This document shows, piece by piece, positions 29,450-38,177 of a DNA stretch of 64,000 nucleotides. The translations under genes were made by a program, and so were the position numbers. The stretch is from Paractinoplanes lichenicola (lineage in GTDB: Bacteria; Actinomycetota; Actinomycetes; Mycobacteriales; Micromonosporaceae): positions 434,001 through 498,000 of the forward strand of contig NZ_JAENHO010000005.1 of assembly GCF_016785085.1 (NCBI RefSeq), written 5' to 3'. Numbering within the stretch: the stretch's first letter is position 1; each line of letters starts with the position of its first letter. Below the pieces are notes generated by a model that saw only the letters and a list, made by a program, of their open reading frames with translations, made no database searches and was not told the origin of the DNA.

Positions 29450-30652
29450 ATGACCGATCCTGCCGCTCTCACGTTTGACGACTTTGCCGCCGAAACGGCT
29501 GTTCTGGGGATTTATCGGCAGGTCTTCGCCGTGTTGGCTAAAGAGGCCAACGGCATGGTCGACGATGCGGCGTCGGTGGCGGCCGATGAGGCGATCTTCA
29601 CCGCGTTCGCGGGGGCGGGGCCGGCCGGGCTGACGGTCGAGCAGGTGGTCTTCGCCTGTGGGGGACTGCCGGCCGAGCGGGTGCGGCGGCGGTTCGAGGT
29701 GTTGCGCTCCTATCGGGCGGTCACGCGGGTCAATGAGCGGCCGCACGAGATGTTTTATCAGGCGACCTTCGCGCCGTACGTGATGTTGCTCTTTCTGCGG
29801 CGGCTGTCGCAGACGGGTGGGCAGGCCGAGCTGCACCGGATGCTGTCGATGGCCCGGCTCGCGCTGGACGACGCCGAGACCACCGCGGCCGTCGTGCGGG
29901 AGCAGCTGGCCGAGATGACCACCGTGTTCCGGCTGCTCTCGAACCCGATCATGCAGCTGGCCAAGTCCGCGTCGGTGGAGTCGTTGCAGGCCCAGGCGCA
30001 GCCGCTGCTCGGCAACAGCGAGCTGCTCGACAAGGCCCGCCTCTTCCACAACGCGGCCGCCGACCGGTGGCCCGAGCTGCTGCCGGAATGCACCCGGCTG
30101 CGGATGGCCCTGGCCGCCTATCGCGACTCGCTCAACACCGCGGCCGGGCGCCTGCTCGCGCACGCGGGCAAGACCCGGGCGCTGGGGCTGCTGCCGACCG
30201 AGCGGTGGCGCACATTCGCTCGCGAGGGGAGCACCGAGGAGCTGGCCGGGGCGCTCGACGGGCTGCTCTTCGACGCGCCGGAGCCGCTGTTCACGGTGGA
30301 CGAGCTGCTCGAAGCGGTCGAGGAGGGGCTGCACGCCGAGGCGGGCCGGGTGCCGCCGCCGCGGCCGCGGACCGACGAGGAGCCGCCGGCCGCCGACCCG
30401 GACGACGACCCGCAGGTGCGTCAGCTGACGATGCGCGCCGAGGAGCTGCTGGGCGACCGGGCCGAGGCGACCGTGGCCCAGCTGCTGGCCGAGGCGGGGG
30501 ACTGGGCGGCCGGCCGCCGGGTGCTGTCCGACCTGACCGCGATCCATTTGCGAGAGGAGATCCCGTACGCCCTGACGTGGGGCGACGGCTGGCGGGTGGA
30601 CCAGGGGGCGTCGCCCACGTGGGTCAGCGAGGGCTGGTTCCGGCATGCGTGA
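29450..30652 (+). CDS. kleisin-like subunit of an SMC-type complex, uncharacterised
   Basis: A 400-residue, mostly helical cytoplasmic protein. The N-terminal region (AVLGIYRQVFAVLAKEA ... LTVEQVVFACGGLPAERVRRRFEVLRSYRAVTRV) looks like a winged helix. A long helical middle follows (ELHRMLSMARLALDDAETTAAVVREQL ... VFRLLSNPIMQLAKSASVESL), then a Pro/Asp-rich linker (about 300-325) and a C-terminal domain ending in GWFRHA. This plan resembles MukF/MksF/JetA kleisins, but the likeness is architectural; I recognise no specific family. It overlaps the next gene by 8 bases and heads the four-gene operon. Confidence 0.6.
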   Translation: MTDPAALTFDDFAAETAVLGIYRQVFAVLAKEANGMVDDAASVAADEAIFTAFAGAGPAGLTVEQVVFACGGLPAERVRRRFEVLRSYRAVTRVNERPHEMFYQATFAPYVMLLFLRRLSQTGGQAELHRMLSMARLALDDAETTAAVVREQLAEMTTVFRLLSNPIMQLAKSASVESLQAQAQPLLGNSELLDKARLFHNAAADRWPELLPECTRLRMALAAYRDSLNTAAGRLLAHAGKTRALGLLPTERWRTFAREGSTEELAGALDGLLFDAPEPLFTVDELLEAVEEGLHAEAGRVPPPRPRTDEEPPAADPDDDPQVRQLTMRAEELLGDRAEATVAQLLAEAGDWAAGRRVLSDLTAIHLREEIPYALTWGDGWRVDQGASPTWVSEGWFRHA

Positions 30653-31148
30653 CGACGACACGGCCCTGTGGTGGGCCAAGATCCGGTCGGGTGGGCCGCA
30701 GCGGGTCGCGCCCGGGGGAGCGACGCCGGGCGGGCTGCGCCGGCTCGTGGAGGCCGACGCGCAGGCCGTGTGGCTGATTCCGGAGCTGCCCGAGGGGGCC
30801 GGGCCGTCGGTGCTGGCCGAATACGGGGTGCCGGGCGCCTCGATGCTCGACAGCAAGGGCACGCTGCGGGTGTTCGCGGCCTGCCTGCGCTGCTGCTGGC
30901 CGGACCCGGCGACGGACCCGTGGCCGGGCGTGTCCGCGACCGTCGAGCAGGTCGACGAGGTGCTGCAACGCCTGGTGCCGGGTCGTAACTCGGTGAGCCG
31001 TCGCCAGCTGCTGACCGGCGCGCTGCGCAGGCTGACGGCGGCGGGGTGGCTGTTGACCGATGCGGACCGGATAAGAACGGGGCCGCGCGTCGCCTCGTAC
31101 GGGAACTTGGAATTGAGCACCCTGCGCGAGCTGTGGCGACTGATATGA
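30645..31148 (+). CDS. small winged-helix subunit of SMC-type operon
   Basis: A 167-residue protein. The first half is unclassified (ALWWAKIRSGGPQRVAPGG, VWLIPELPEGAGPSVLAEYG). The C-terminal half has VSRRQLLTGALRRLTAAGWLLTDADRIRTGPRV, a likely winged helix. It starts inside the preceding gene and its stop overlaps the next start (ATGA at 31145). In SMC complexes, small winged-helix proteins (KITE: MukE, MksE, ScpB) bind the kleisin, and this protein could fill such a role. I know of no assigned function. Confidence 0.55.
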   Translation: MRDDDTALWWAKIRSGGPQRVAPGGATPGGLRRLVEADAQAVWLIPELPEGAGPSVLAEYGVPGASMLDSKGTLRVFAACLRCCWPDPATDPWPGVSATVEQVDEVLQRLVPGRNSVSRRQLLTGALRRLTAAGWLLTDADRIRTGPRVASYGNLELSTLRELWRLI

Positions 31149-31783
31149 CGACGATCTTCGACGACGTTCTCAACTCCCTCACCGATCGGCAGCGCGAGCT
31201 CGTCGAGGCCGCGTACGCGCTGCTCGAGAACGCGACCGACCCGGTGCACCGGCAGTTCCTCCCGGCGCTGGGCGACGCCACGAGCCGCGATCGCCTGCAG
31301 GAGTTGCTCCGGCGTACGGGAAGAACGCTTGTGTCGGTGGACGGGCTGCACTTCACGTCCGGGTTCGACGACGCCGTACGGGCGGAGCTGACCGGCCTCG
31401 GCTGGCAGCCGCAGCCGCTCGTCGACCGGGCCGTGCTCGTGCTGGTGCTGGTCTACTCCGTCGCGATCCCGCGCAGCGAGGAGCAGCTCGGGCCGGACAC
31501 CTGGACCAGCCCCTACCCGGCGACCCTGCAGGACGTCCTGCGCGACAGCAAGGTGCCCGCGAGCGAGGCCCGCGCCGCCCTGGGCCGGCTCACCGCGAGC
31601 GGGCTGCTGCGCACCGTCCGGGCCGGCGACGAGCAGGACGGCGGCTACGTGCCCGGCCCCCAGTTCCACCGCCTCACCCCGGCCGCCCGCGAGCAACTGC
31701 AGGACCAGCTGATCCTGGCCGCCGCCCCCGACCACCCGCTCGCCGCAGCCATTCGCGAACGTCGTCACGGAGATCTACGTTGA
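31145..31783 (+). CDS. KITE/MksE-like winged-helix subunit of SMC-type operon
   Basis: A 212-residue protein: SLTDRQRELVEAAYALLE, a hydrophobic LVDRAVLVLVLVYSVAIPRS helix, then a winged helix (TLQDVLRDSKVPASEARAALGRLTASGLLRTVRAG) and VPGPQFHRLTPAAREQLQDQLI. The ATG overlaps the upstream stop as ATGA, and its own stop overlaps the TTG start of the ATPase gene. This layout and its position just before the SMC ATPase match MksE/JetB proteins. The assignment is structural inference. Confidence 0.55.
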   Translation: MTTIFDDVLNSLTDRQRELVEAAYALLENATDPVHRQFLPALGDATSRDRLQELLRRTGRTLVSVDGLHFTSGFDDAVRAELTGLGWQPQPLVDRAVLVLVLVYSVAIPRSEEQLGPDTWTSPYPATLQDVLRDSKVPASEARAALGRLTASGLLRTVRAGDEQDGGYVPGPQFHRLTPAAREQLQDQLILAAAPDHPLAAAIRERRHGDLR

Positions 31784-34737
31784 CCACCACCCCCACCGAC
31801 GGACCGGCCGAGGACATCGTCGGGTCGCGGGTCCTCGCCGGCGTCCAGATGGTCAACATCTCGCGCCTGTCGACCCACCCCGTGCCGATCACCGCGCGCG
31901 GGCTGATCACCGTGGCCGGGCAGGGGCCGTCCGACTCGAACGGCGCCGGCAAGTCGTCGTTCATCGCCGGGCTGAGCCTGCTGCACGCCGACGAGCAGTG
32001 GCGGCCGCAGTCGGGCGCGCAGGCGGCGGCCGAGCTGCTCTTCACGGCCGAGCTCGCCGGTCAGGAGTCGATGCACGCCAACGCCGACCGCGGCTACATC
32101 ATCGGCGTCTTCGTGCCCCCGGCCGCCCAGACCGTGGCCGAGCTCGAGGCGGACGCGCTGACCGTCTGGCTGCGGGTCAACCGGCAGAGCCCGCACGTCG
32201 AGCTGCGCTGGGCCGAGCGGCTGCACGTCCCGTACGGGGAAACCGAGAATGAACGGGCGGGCGGCGCCGATGCCTTGTGGGACCTGCTGCCGAAGGCCAA
32301 CGGCCGCTCCGATCTGCGCGCCAACCGCCTGGCCCGGACCCTGTACGGCTCGACCGTGCGCTGCGTGTCGTTCCTGTCGACCTCGGTGCGGGCCAGTCTG
32401 ACCGCGAACCTGCTGGCCCAGCCGCTCAACGAGCTCTCGCCGGAACGGATCTTCGACGCGGTCGGCGCGCTGACCGGCCTGACCCGCGAGATCGAGCTGG
32501 AGCAGAGGGCCCGCGCCCAGGAGTACGAGCAGGCCGCCAAGGCCGAGAGCGCGCAGGCCGAGTACGAGCTGTGGGACGGCCGGATGCGGGTCGTCGAGCA
32601 GGGCATCGCCGACCGGCAACGGGCCCGCCTGCTGCTGGCCGAGGCCGAGGACAGTTGGCGCGGCCGGTGCGCGCGCTACCTGATCGACGGCGTGCACGAG
32701 GCCGACCGGCTGGCCACCGCGGCGGCGGCCCAGGAGGCCCGGCTGGACGAGCTGGACATGCAGGTCGCGGCGGCCGGCGAGGAGGTCGAGCGGCTCTCCG
32801 ACGACCAGGCGTTCGAGGCGAGCGGGCGGGCGCGGATCACCGCGTACGAGGAGCTCAAGGTCGTCGAGAAGGCGCTGCACGACGAGCACAGCCAGAACGT
32901 CGGCGCGGTGGAGACCCTCGGCGACCAGCTGCGCCGGCTGCGGGAGGAGGCGGGGGCGGCCGACGGCCGTACGGTGGCGCAGGCGGAGACCGAGGTCGCG
33001 CTGGCCGAGGAGCGGATCCGGACGGCGCAACGGATCAAGGGGCGGACCGAGCACGCGATAGCGAAGAAACGCGAAAACGCCCAGGTGCGGCTGCTGCGGG
33101 AACACGGGATCGCGGCCGTCCCGCTGGTGGACGCCCTCGCGTTGACCGAGGACGAGCGCGAGGTCTGGGCGGCTCGGCTGGTGCCCTACCGCCACGCCGT
33201 GGTGGCCCCGCCGGAGGCGCTTCCCCTGCTGGCCGCGCTGCCGGGATCGCTGCTGGTCGAGGACGTGGACGGCTTCCGGGCCGCCCTGGCCGACCGGGCG
33301 GGCAAGGACGGGAACATCGACACCCTGGCCGGCGTGCACGGCGTGGCCGGCCCTCCGGAGGTGCTGGCCGGACGAGTCGAGGCCGCCCGCGCCGAGCTGG
33401 AACGGGCCGTCGCCGAGGACGAGGCGGCCGACCGCGAGGCCGAGGAGGCCCAGCGGGCCAAGACCCGGGCCGAGGAGCACCTGCGCGGCGCGCGGGCCGA
33501 GGACGAGGCGGCCCGGGTGCAGCAGGCGATCATCCGGCTGCGTGCGCGCAACGCGGCCGTCGACCGCGAGCTCGACGACCTGGCCGGCCCGCTGCGCTCG
33601 ACCCGAGACGGCTACGAGGCCGCGCTGGGCGAACGCAACGCGCGGGCCCGGCAGGTCGAGGCCGCGACGACCGTGCTGGCCAACCTCAAGAAGGAGCGTG
33701 AGGCCGCCCGCGCCCGGTGGTCGGAGCTGCGCGACCAGCGGACCGCCCTCGACCTGCCCCGGCTGCACGCGGCGTGGGCGGGCACGGTCGAATCGGCCGA
33801 GCAGCACCTGCTCGCCCTCGACGAGCCGGAGCAGCGGCGGGCGCCGGCCGAGTGGGACGACCTGTGCGCGCAGCGGGCCGGCGACGCACGGGCGGCCTGC
33901 TTTCCGCCCGGCGACCCCGAGCAGAACCGGCCCGAGGAGCTGCGGGTGGTCGACGAGCAGCGCCGCGACCGCCGCTCGTCCGCGTACGTCCAGCTCGTGC
34001 CGGACGTGCTGCGGATCGTGGGCGGCTTCCTGACCGAGCACGAGCGCGTCGACCGCGACAACGCCACCCAGATCCAGTCGGAGCGGGCGGCCAAGACCAT
34101 GACCCTGCGCGGGGCCCAGGCCGCCCTGGAGGAGGCGCGGCTGGCCTCCGAGGCGCTGCGGGCCACCACGGCCACGGCCATCCGGACGAAGCTGCGGCAG
34201 GTGTCCGAGGAGTTCGACCGGCTCGACCAGACGTACGGGGGATATGGCGGCAGCCTCGACTTCCCCGAGCCCGAGGCGCCGGCCGACCCGAAGAAGCCGT
34301 GGCAGTGGACGATCACCCCGCGCTGGCGCCGCGGCGAGGGCAAGCCGCCGTCGTCGTACCGGCTGCGGGGCAACACGGCCCAGATGGACGACAAGGCGGT
34401 CAAGCTCGTCTGCGCCGCCGCGCTGGCCGGCGCCCAGGACCGGCCGCTGATGCTCGTGCTCGACGAGCTGGGCCGCAACCTCGGCTCGGCGCACCGCCGG
34501 GACGCGGTCGCGCTGTTCGAGAACATCGGCCGCGACCGGGCCATCAGCGTGGTCGGCGCCCTGCAGGACGACATGGAGCGCTACGCGATCGGCGCCTCCA
34601 GCCTCTACATCAAGCTGCGCCGGCCCTCCGACGTCCAGCCCTACAACCAGGCCCCGGTCGTCATCGGCAGCGAGGCCGACGCGGCCCGCGTACAACTGCT
34701 CTCGGAGTGGATGAGTTCCTTCAGGATAGTCCGCTAG
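31780..34737 (+). CDS. SMC/MukB-like coiled-coil ATPase
   Basis: A 985-residue ATPase from a TTG start (GGAG 7 nt upstream; TTGA overlap). The P-loop at residues 49-60 reads GPSDSNGAGKSS, three residues longer than the common GPNGAGKS. Coiled coils (about 215-430 and 515-820) flank a globular middle (about 440-510) that could be a hinge. A signature-like MDDKAVKLVCAAALAGA lies near 865-882, and Walker B PLMLVLDELG puts Asp895 and Glu896. Head-coil-hinge-coil-head order identifies an SMC-like protein. With its three small partners it may act on DNA topology, plasmid or phage defence, or chromosome organisation. No nuclease gene accompanies it. Confidence 0.75.
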   Translation: MTTTPTDGPAEDIVGSRVLAGVQMVNISRLSTHPVPITARGLITVAGQGPSDSNGAGKSSFIAGLSLLHADEQWRPQSGAQAAAELLFTAELAGQESMHANADRGYIIGVFVPPAAQTVAELEADALTVWLRVNRQSPHVELRWAERLHVPYGETENERAGGADALWDLLPKANGRSDLRANRLARTLYGSTVRCVSFLSTSVRASLTANLLAQPLNELSPERIFDAVGALTGLTREIELEQRARAQEYEQAAKAESAQAEYELWDGRMRVVEQGIADRQRARLLLAEAEDSWRGRCARYLIDGVHEADRLATAAAAQEARLDELDMQVAAAGEEVERLSDDQAFEASGRARITAYEELKVVEKALHDEHSQNVGAVETLGDQLRRLREEAGAADGRTVAQAETEVALAEERIRTAQRIKGRTEHAIAKKRENAQVRLLREHGIAAVPLVDALALTEDEREVWAARLVPYRHAVVAPPEALPLLAALPGSLLVEDVDGFRAALADRAGKDGNIDTLAGVHGVAGPPEVLAGRVEAARAELERAVAEDEAADREAEEAQRAKTRAEEHLRGARAEDEAARVQQAIIRLRARNAAVDRELDDLAGPLRSTRDGYEAALGERNARARQVEAATTVLANLKKEREAARARWSELRDQRTALDLPRLHAAWAGTVESAEQHLLALDEPEQRRAPAEWDDLCAQRAGDARAACFPPGDPEQNRPEELRVVDEQRRDRRSSAYVQLVPDVLRIVGGFLTEHERVDRDNATQIQSERAAKTMTLRGAQAALEEARLASEALRATTATAIRTKLRQVSEEFDRLDQTYGGYGGSLDFPEPEAPADPKKPWQWTITPRWRRGEGKPPSSYRLRGNTAQMDDKAVKLVCAAALAGAQDRPLMLVLDELGRNLGSAHRRDAVALFENIGRDRAISVVGALQDDMERYAIGASSLYIKLRRPSDVQPYNQAPVVIGSEADAARVQLLSEWMSSFRIVR

Positions 34738-34762
34738 CAGATCATCTGTTACAGTCGGAGGC

Positions 34763-36157
34763 ATGAGTCCTTCGACCGATGAGCGACGCATGGGTGCCCT
34801 CGCGGTGCTGTGCGCGATGTCCCTGATGATCGTTCTCGACAGCACGATCGTCGCCGTGGCCGTCCCCGACATCCAGCGCGACCTCGGCTTCACCGAGGCC
34901 GGAGTGTCCTGGGTGGTCAACGGCTATCTGGTCGCCTTCGCGGGCCTGCTCCTGCTGGCCGGCCGGCTCGGCGACCTGGTCGGGGCGTGGCGGGTCTTCC
35001 TGGCCGGGCTGACCCTGTTCACGGTGGCCAGCCTGCTCTGCGGGTTCGCGACCACGGCCGGCCTGCTCATCGCGGGCCGTTTCGTGCAGGGCGCGGGCGG
35101 CGCGCTGGCCGCGGCCGTCGTCATCGGCATGATCGTGCGGTTGTTCCCCGAGCCCGAGGCGCAGGCCCGCGCGATGGGCATCTACAGCTTCACCCAGGCC
35201 GGCGGGGCGGCTGCCGGTTTCGTGCTGGGCGGCCTGCTGACCGACGCGCTCGGCTGGCCCGTCATCTTCCTGATCAACGCGCCGATCGGCGTCGCCGTGT
35301 GGTTCTTCGGCCGCCGCCTGCTGCCCCGCGAGACCGGCCTCGGCCTGGGCCGCGGGCTCGACGTGCCGGGCGCCCTGCTGATCACCTCGGGCCTCTCACT
35401 CGGGGTGTACGCAATCATCCAGGCCTCGATCCCCGCCGCGGCCGTGGCCGTCCTGCTGATCGCGGGCTTCCTGGTGCGGCAACGACTGGCGAGCCACCCG
35501 CTCATCCCGCTGCGGATCCTGAGCCGCCGCTGGCTGCTGACCGCGAGCGCCGCCGTCGTGCTGGTCTTCGCCACCGGCATGGGCTTCCAGTTCATGAACG
35601 CCCTGTTCGTGCAGCGAGTGATGGGCTACGACGCGCTCGGCACCGGCCTGGCCTTCCTGCCCACCCCGATCGTCATCGGTCTCGTCTCCCTCTTCGCCGC
35701 GCCCCGCCTGACCGGCCGCTTCGGCCCCCGCCCGGTGCTGATGGCCGGCCTGACCCTGCTGGTCGGCGGTCTGCTGCTGCTCTGGCGCCTGCCGGTCGAG
35801 CCGTCCTACGCGACCCACATGCTGCCCGCCCTGATCGTCATGGGTCTCGGCGTCGGCGTCACCGTCCCGTCGATCATCATGCTGGCCATGGCCGGCGCCG
35901 CCCCCGCCGACACCGGCGTCGTCTCGGGCTTCATCAACACCGCGCAACAGGCCGGGGGCGCGCTCGGCCTCTCGGTGCTGGCCGCGCTGGCCGCCTCCCG
36001 CGCCGGCGGTTCATCAGTGACGGCCCTGCACGCCGGCTACACGCTCGCGTTCCTGGTGGCGGCCGGTTTCGTGCTCACCGCCCTGCTGATCACGACGTTC
36101 CTGTTGAAAACCAAAGATTCCGTACGCCACGTCGAGGCCTCAACCGCATTGGGTTAG
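34763..36157 (+). CDS. MFS drug exporter, DHA2 (EmrB/QacA) family
   Basis: A 464-residue, about 14-segment transporter. It has DSTIVAVAVPDIQRDLGF in the first helix and loop (the D-x-TIVNVALP motif of DHA2), LAGRLGDLVGAWRVFLAG in loop 2, GRFVQGAGGAL, and the helix-5 motif AGFVLGGLLTDALGWPVIF-like segment. It likely expels hydrophobic drugs by proton antiport. TACAGT at about 34751 and GGAGG just before ATG 34763 suggest its own promoter with a very short leader. No adjacent regulator. It is 25 nt after the SMC gene, so read-through is possible. Confidence 0.86.
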   Translation: MSPSTDERRMGALAVLCAMSLMIVLDSTIVAVAVPDIQRDLGFTEAGVSWVVNGYLVAFAGLLLLAGRLGDLVGAWRVFLAGLTLFTVASLLCGFATTAGLLIAGRFVQGAGGALAAAVVIGMIVRLFPEPEAQARAMGIYSFTQAGGAAAGFVLGGLLTDALGWPVIFLINAPIGVAVWFFGRRLLPRETGLGLGRGLDVPGALLITSGLSLGVYAIIQASIPAAAVAVLLIAGFLVRQRLASHPLIPLRILSRRWLLTASAAVVLVFATGMGFQFMNALFVQRVMGYDALGTGLAFLPTPIVIGLVSLFAAPRLTGRFGPRPVLMAGLTLLVGGLLLLWRLPVEPSYATHMLPALIVMGLGVGVTVPSIIMLAMAGAAPADTGVVSGFINTAQQAGGALGLSVLAALAASRAGGSSVTALHAGYTLAFLVAAGFVLTALLITTFLLKTKDSVRHVEASTALG

Positions 36158-36207
36158 AACGCGAGGCTCCCCGCGGCCCGGGTGGGTGGTCACGGCCGGA
36201 GCGCGCG

Positions 36208-36224
36208 ACCGGGATGTTCCCGGT
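36208..36224. terminator. hairpin between MFS and hicA
   Basis: ACCGGGA and TCCCGGT around a TGT loop; GTGGGTG (about 36182) and CACCCAC (about 36228) can extend it as an outer stem. It lies between convergent genes. Nothing else is recognisable in 36158-36331. Confidence 0.5.
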
Positions 36225-36331
36225 GGTCACCCACGACCCCCCGGATCGCCTAAGCGCGAGGGCCTTCCACGTGTTCAAGTAGGCGGGGCGCTTGGTGGGT
36301 GGTCAGCGCCAGCATCGAGAGTCCGGGTGTC

Positions 36332-36556
36332 CTATCGAAGCAACTGCAGGAACTCGGTTGCGGTGAGGCCGGCCTGGCGAAGAATCGAGGCGAGCGTCCC
36401 GCGCTTGATCGTCGAGTGCTGGGGAACTATGACAACCCTGCCGTTTGGGTGTTGGTAAACGGCATGGCTGCCCTTGGTACGGACGTGGGCGAAGCCGGCC
36501 TTGATGAGAGCGTTGACGACCTTGCGGAGAGGGAGATCGGCGAGCGCAGGGCTCAT
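36332..36556 (-). CDS. hicA: HicA-type toxin (mRNA interferase)
   Basis: A 74-residue dsRBD-fold protein: PLRKVVNALIKAGF, then TKGSHAVYQHPNGR with the catalytic His31, then VIVPQHSTIKRGTLASILRQAGL. All HicA landmarks are present and the length is normal, so it looks intact. Family members cleave mRNA in a translation-independent way. ATG 36556 overlaps the hicB stop, so the antitoxin is made first. It is in the accessory block, near the end of the MFS gene on the other strand. Confidence 0.88.
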   Translation of the reverse strand: MSPALADLPLRKVVNALIKAGFAHVRTKGSHAVYQHPNGRVVIVPQHSTIKRGTLASILRQAGLTATEFLQLLR

Positions 36557-36765
36557 GCCGCCGAAGCGATCTGGAACGACGTGACGAACGGGGTCGACTC
36601 GATCTGTGGGCGGGAGACCTGTTCCAAGTACAGCTCGACCGCCTCACGAAGGTTCGCCAGCGCTTCCTCGAGTGACTCTCCCTGGCTGGCCACGTCGAGT
36701 TCCAGGCACCGCGCGACGTACCAGTCATCTTCCTGATGGACTGCTGCGGTCAGCGTTCGGGTCAT
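36553..36765 (-). CDS. hicB: HicB-type antitoxin
   Basis: A 70-residue protein matching the HicB core: LTAAVHQEDDWYVARCLELDVASQGESLEEALANLREAVELYL, a partially degraded RNase H fold that occludes HicA. There is no C-terminal DNA-binding (HTH or RHH) domain, so autoregulation may depend on another protein or be absent. Antitoxin-first order and the ATGA overlap with hicA are typical. The gap 36766-36921 upstream holds its promoter (TAGGTA-like hexamer near 36797) and nothing else I recognise. Confidence 0.87.
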   Translation of the reverse strand: MTRTLTAAVHQEDDWYVARCLELDVASQGESLEEALANLREAVELYLEQVSRPQIESTPFVTSFQIASAA

Positions 36766-36921
36766 CGGTGTCTCCCGCGGGCTCTGGCTGGTGTACCTAT
36801 CTTATGCGAGAGTCGGCAGTTCTCAGCCTCACGAGCACGGAGCGCAGGCCGCCGGCGCGGAAGTCCCGGAGTTTCACGCGAGCTCTGGCGATCGTCACGA
36901 GACGCTATCGGAGAGGTGGCG

Positions 36922-38115
36922 TCAGAACGCCGGGTGGGACGAGGCGGGCGCGGTGTGCGGGGTGGCTCGCAGAGCGATCAGCGCGGCGGTGACGCTCGCG
37001 ACGGCGGTGACGGCCAAGGGCACGACGGCGCCGATGTGGATGGCGGCCGCGCCCAGCGGGATGCCGAGGGCCACCGGCCCGAACATGACCGTGGTGGAGG
37101 TGGCCGCGACCCGGCCCAGCAGGTGGTCGGGCGTCAGCGTCTGCACGGCGGTCAGCGCGGCGATCAGGGTCCAGGGCAGCCCGACGCCGATCACCACACT
37201 GCCGGCGACCATCGCGGGGAACCAGGGCAGCGCCTGTGAGACGCACCCGGCGGCGAAGACCACGGCACCGATGGCGGCCACGGTGATCGCGCTGCGGCGG
37301 GCCAGGATGCGACCGGCGATCAGACCACCGGCGATCGAGCCCGCGCCCTGAGCCGTGCCGAGAAAGCCCAGGTGGGTGGCCGGCAGGTGCAGATCGTGTA
37401 CGAGATGGGCGAGCACCGCGGCGTCCTTGAGCCCGGACCCACCGATCGCGACGGCCGCCAGCAGCACCGGGTTCCGCACGGCGGGCACGCTGAACAGGGC
37501 CCGCAACCCGTCTCGCAGCCCTGACCGGGCGCCGGCGACGGGCTGCTGCGGCGGGACCTCAGCGGCGGGCCGCAACCGGACGGCCGCGTAGCAGGCGGCC
37601 GTCAGCAACGGCATGGCCGCGCTGAGCAACACCACCGCCATCGGCCCGTGCCAGGCATACAGCGCCGCCCCCGCCACCGGTGCGATCAGTTTTGTGCCCT
37701 CCTGGGCGCTCGAGCGCCAGCCGTTGACGTCGCCCAGCATCGACGCGGGTAGCGCGGACGGCATGATGGCCGACTCCCCGGCCTCGATCAGCACGTAACT
37801 GGCGCCGCGGGCCAGGAGGACGGCGAAGATGAGCCAGGCCGCCGACGCCGAGCGGACGGCCAGCAGCGTGAGCAGGAGCAGGCCGAGGCCCAGGTCGACG
37901 CCGATCACCAGGGGGCGGCGGGGCAGCCGGTCGACCAGTGCGCCCAGCCACGGGGCGGCCAGCGTCGGCGCGTAGATGCACACGGCGGTCAGGGCGGCCA
38001 GGCTCACCGAACCGGTCAGGTCGAGCACCCAGAGGCCCGCGGCGAGGGTCATCGTGGTGCTGCCGAAGCCGGACAGCAGCGAGATCAGCACGAACAGGAC
38101 CGCGTTGCGCCGCAT
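36922..38115 (-). CDS. MFS transporter
   Basis: A 397-residue, 12-segment major facilitator protein from ATG 38115 with GGAGG 5 nt upstream. Loop 2/3 reads GALVDRLPRRPLVIGVD; other segments include LARGASYVLIEAGESAIMPSAL and GRVAATSTTVMFGPVALGIPLG. It resembles exporters of the MFS_3/tetracycline-macrolide kind. An ORF extends 22 codons further upstream but without a ribosome site. The HTH regulator gene lies 62 nt upstream on the same strand, so the pair may be one operon under the palindromic operator. The substrate is unknown. Confidence 0.82.
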   Translation of the reverse strand: MRRNAVLFVLISLLSGFGSTTMTLAAGLWVLDLTGSVSLAALTAVCIYAPTLAAPWLGALVDRLPRRPLVIGVDLGLGLLLLTLLAVRSASAAWLIFAVLLARGASYVLIEAGESAIMPSALPASMLGDVNGWRSSAQEGTKLIAPVAGAALYAWHGPMAVVLLSAAMPLLTAACYAAVRLRPAAEVPPQQPVAGARSGLRDGLRALFSVPAVRNPVLLAAVAIGGSGLKDAAVLAHLVHDLHLPATHLGFLGTAQGAGSIAGGLIAGRILARRSAITVAAIGAVVFAAGCVSQALPWFPAMVAGSVVIGVGLPWTLIAALTAVQTLTPDHLLGRVAATSTTVMFGPVALGIPLGAAAIHIGAVVPLAVTAVASVTAALIALRATPHTAPASSHPAF

Positions 38116-38135
38116 GACGCCTCCGAAGCAGGTTG

Positions 38136-38147
38136 AGTCGTGAGAAC
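38136..38147. promoter_or_regulatory. small palindrome upstream of MFS gene
   Basis: GTGAG-AA-CTCAC (approximate position) within the 62-base gap between the HTH gene and the MFS gene, flanked by two GTTGAGT copies. It could be an operator for the exporter. Confidence 0.3.
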
Positions 38148-38177
38148 TCACATACTTCAGAGTTGAGTGTCCATCTG

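Noticed and set aside
29450-34737. Calling the four-gene operon a Wadjet (JetABCD) system
   Set aside because: No JetD-like toprim nuclease gene is present and subunit sizes differ; likeness is only at the level of SMC-partner architecture.
31765-34920. 1051-codon open frame antisense to the SMC-like gene
   Set aside because: An artefact of high G+C; composition is Gly/Arg/Leu/Pro-rich without domains, while the plus frame has P-loop and Walker B motifs.
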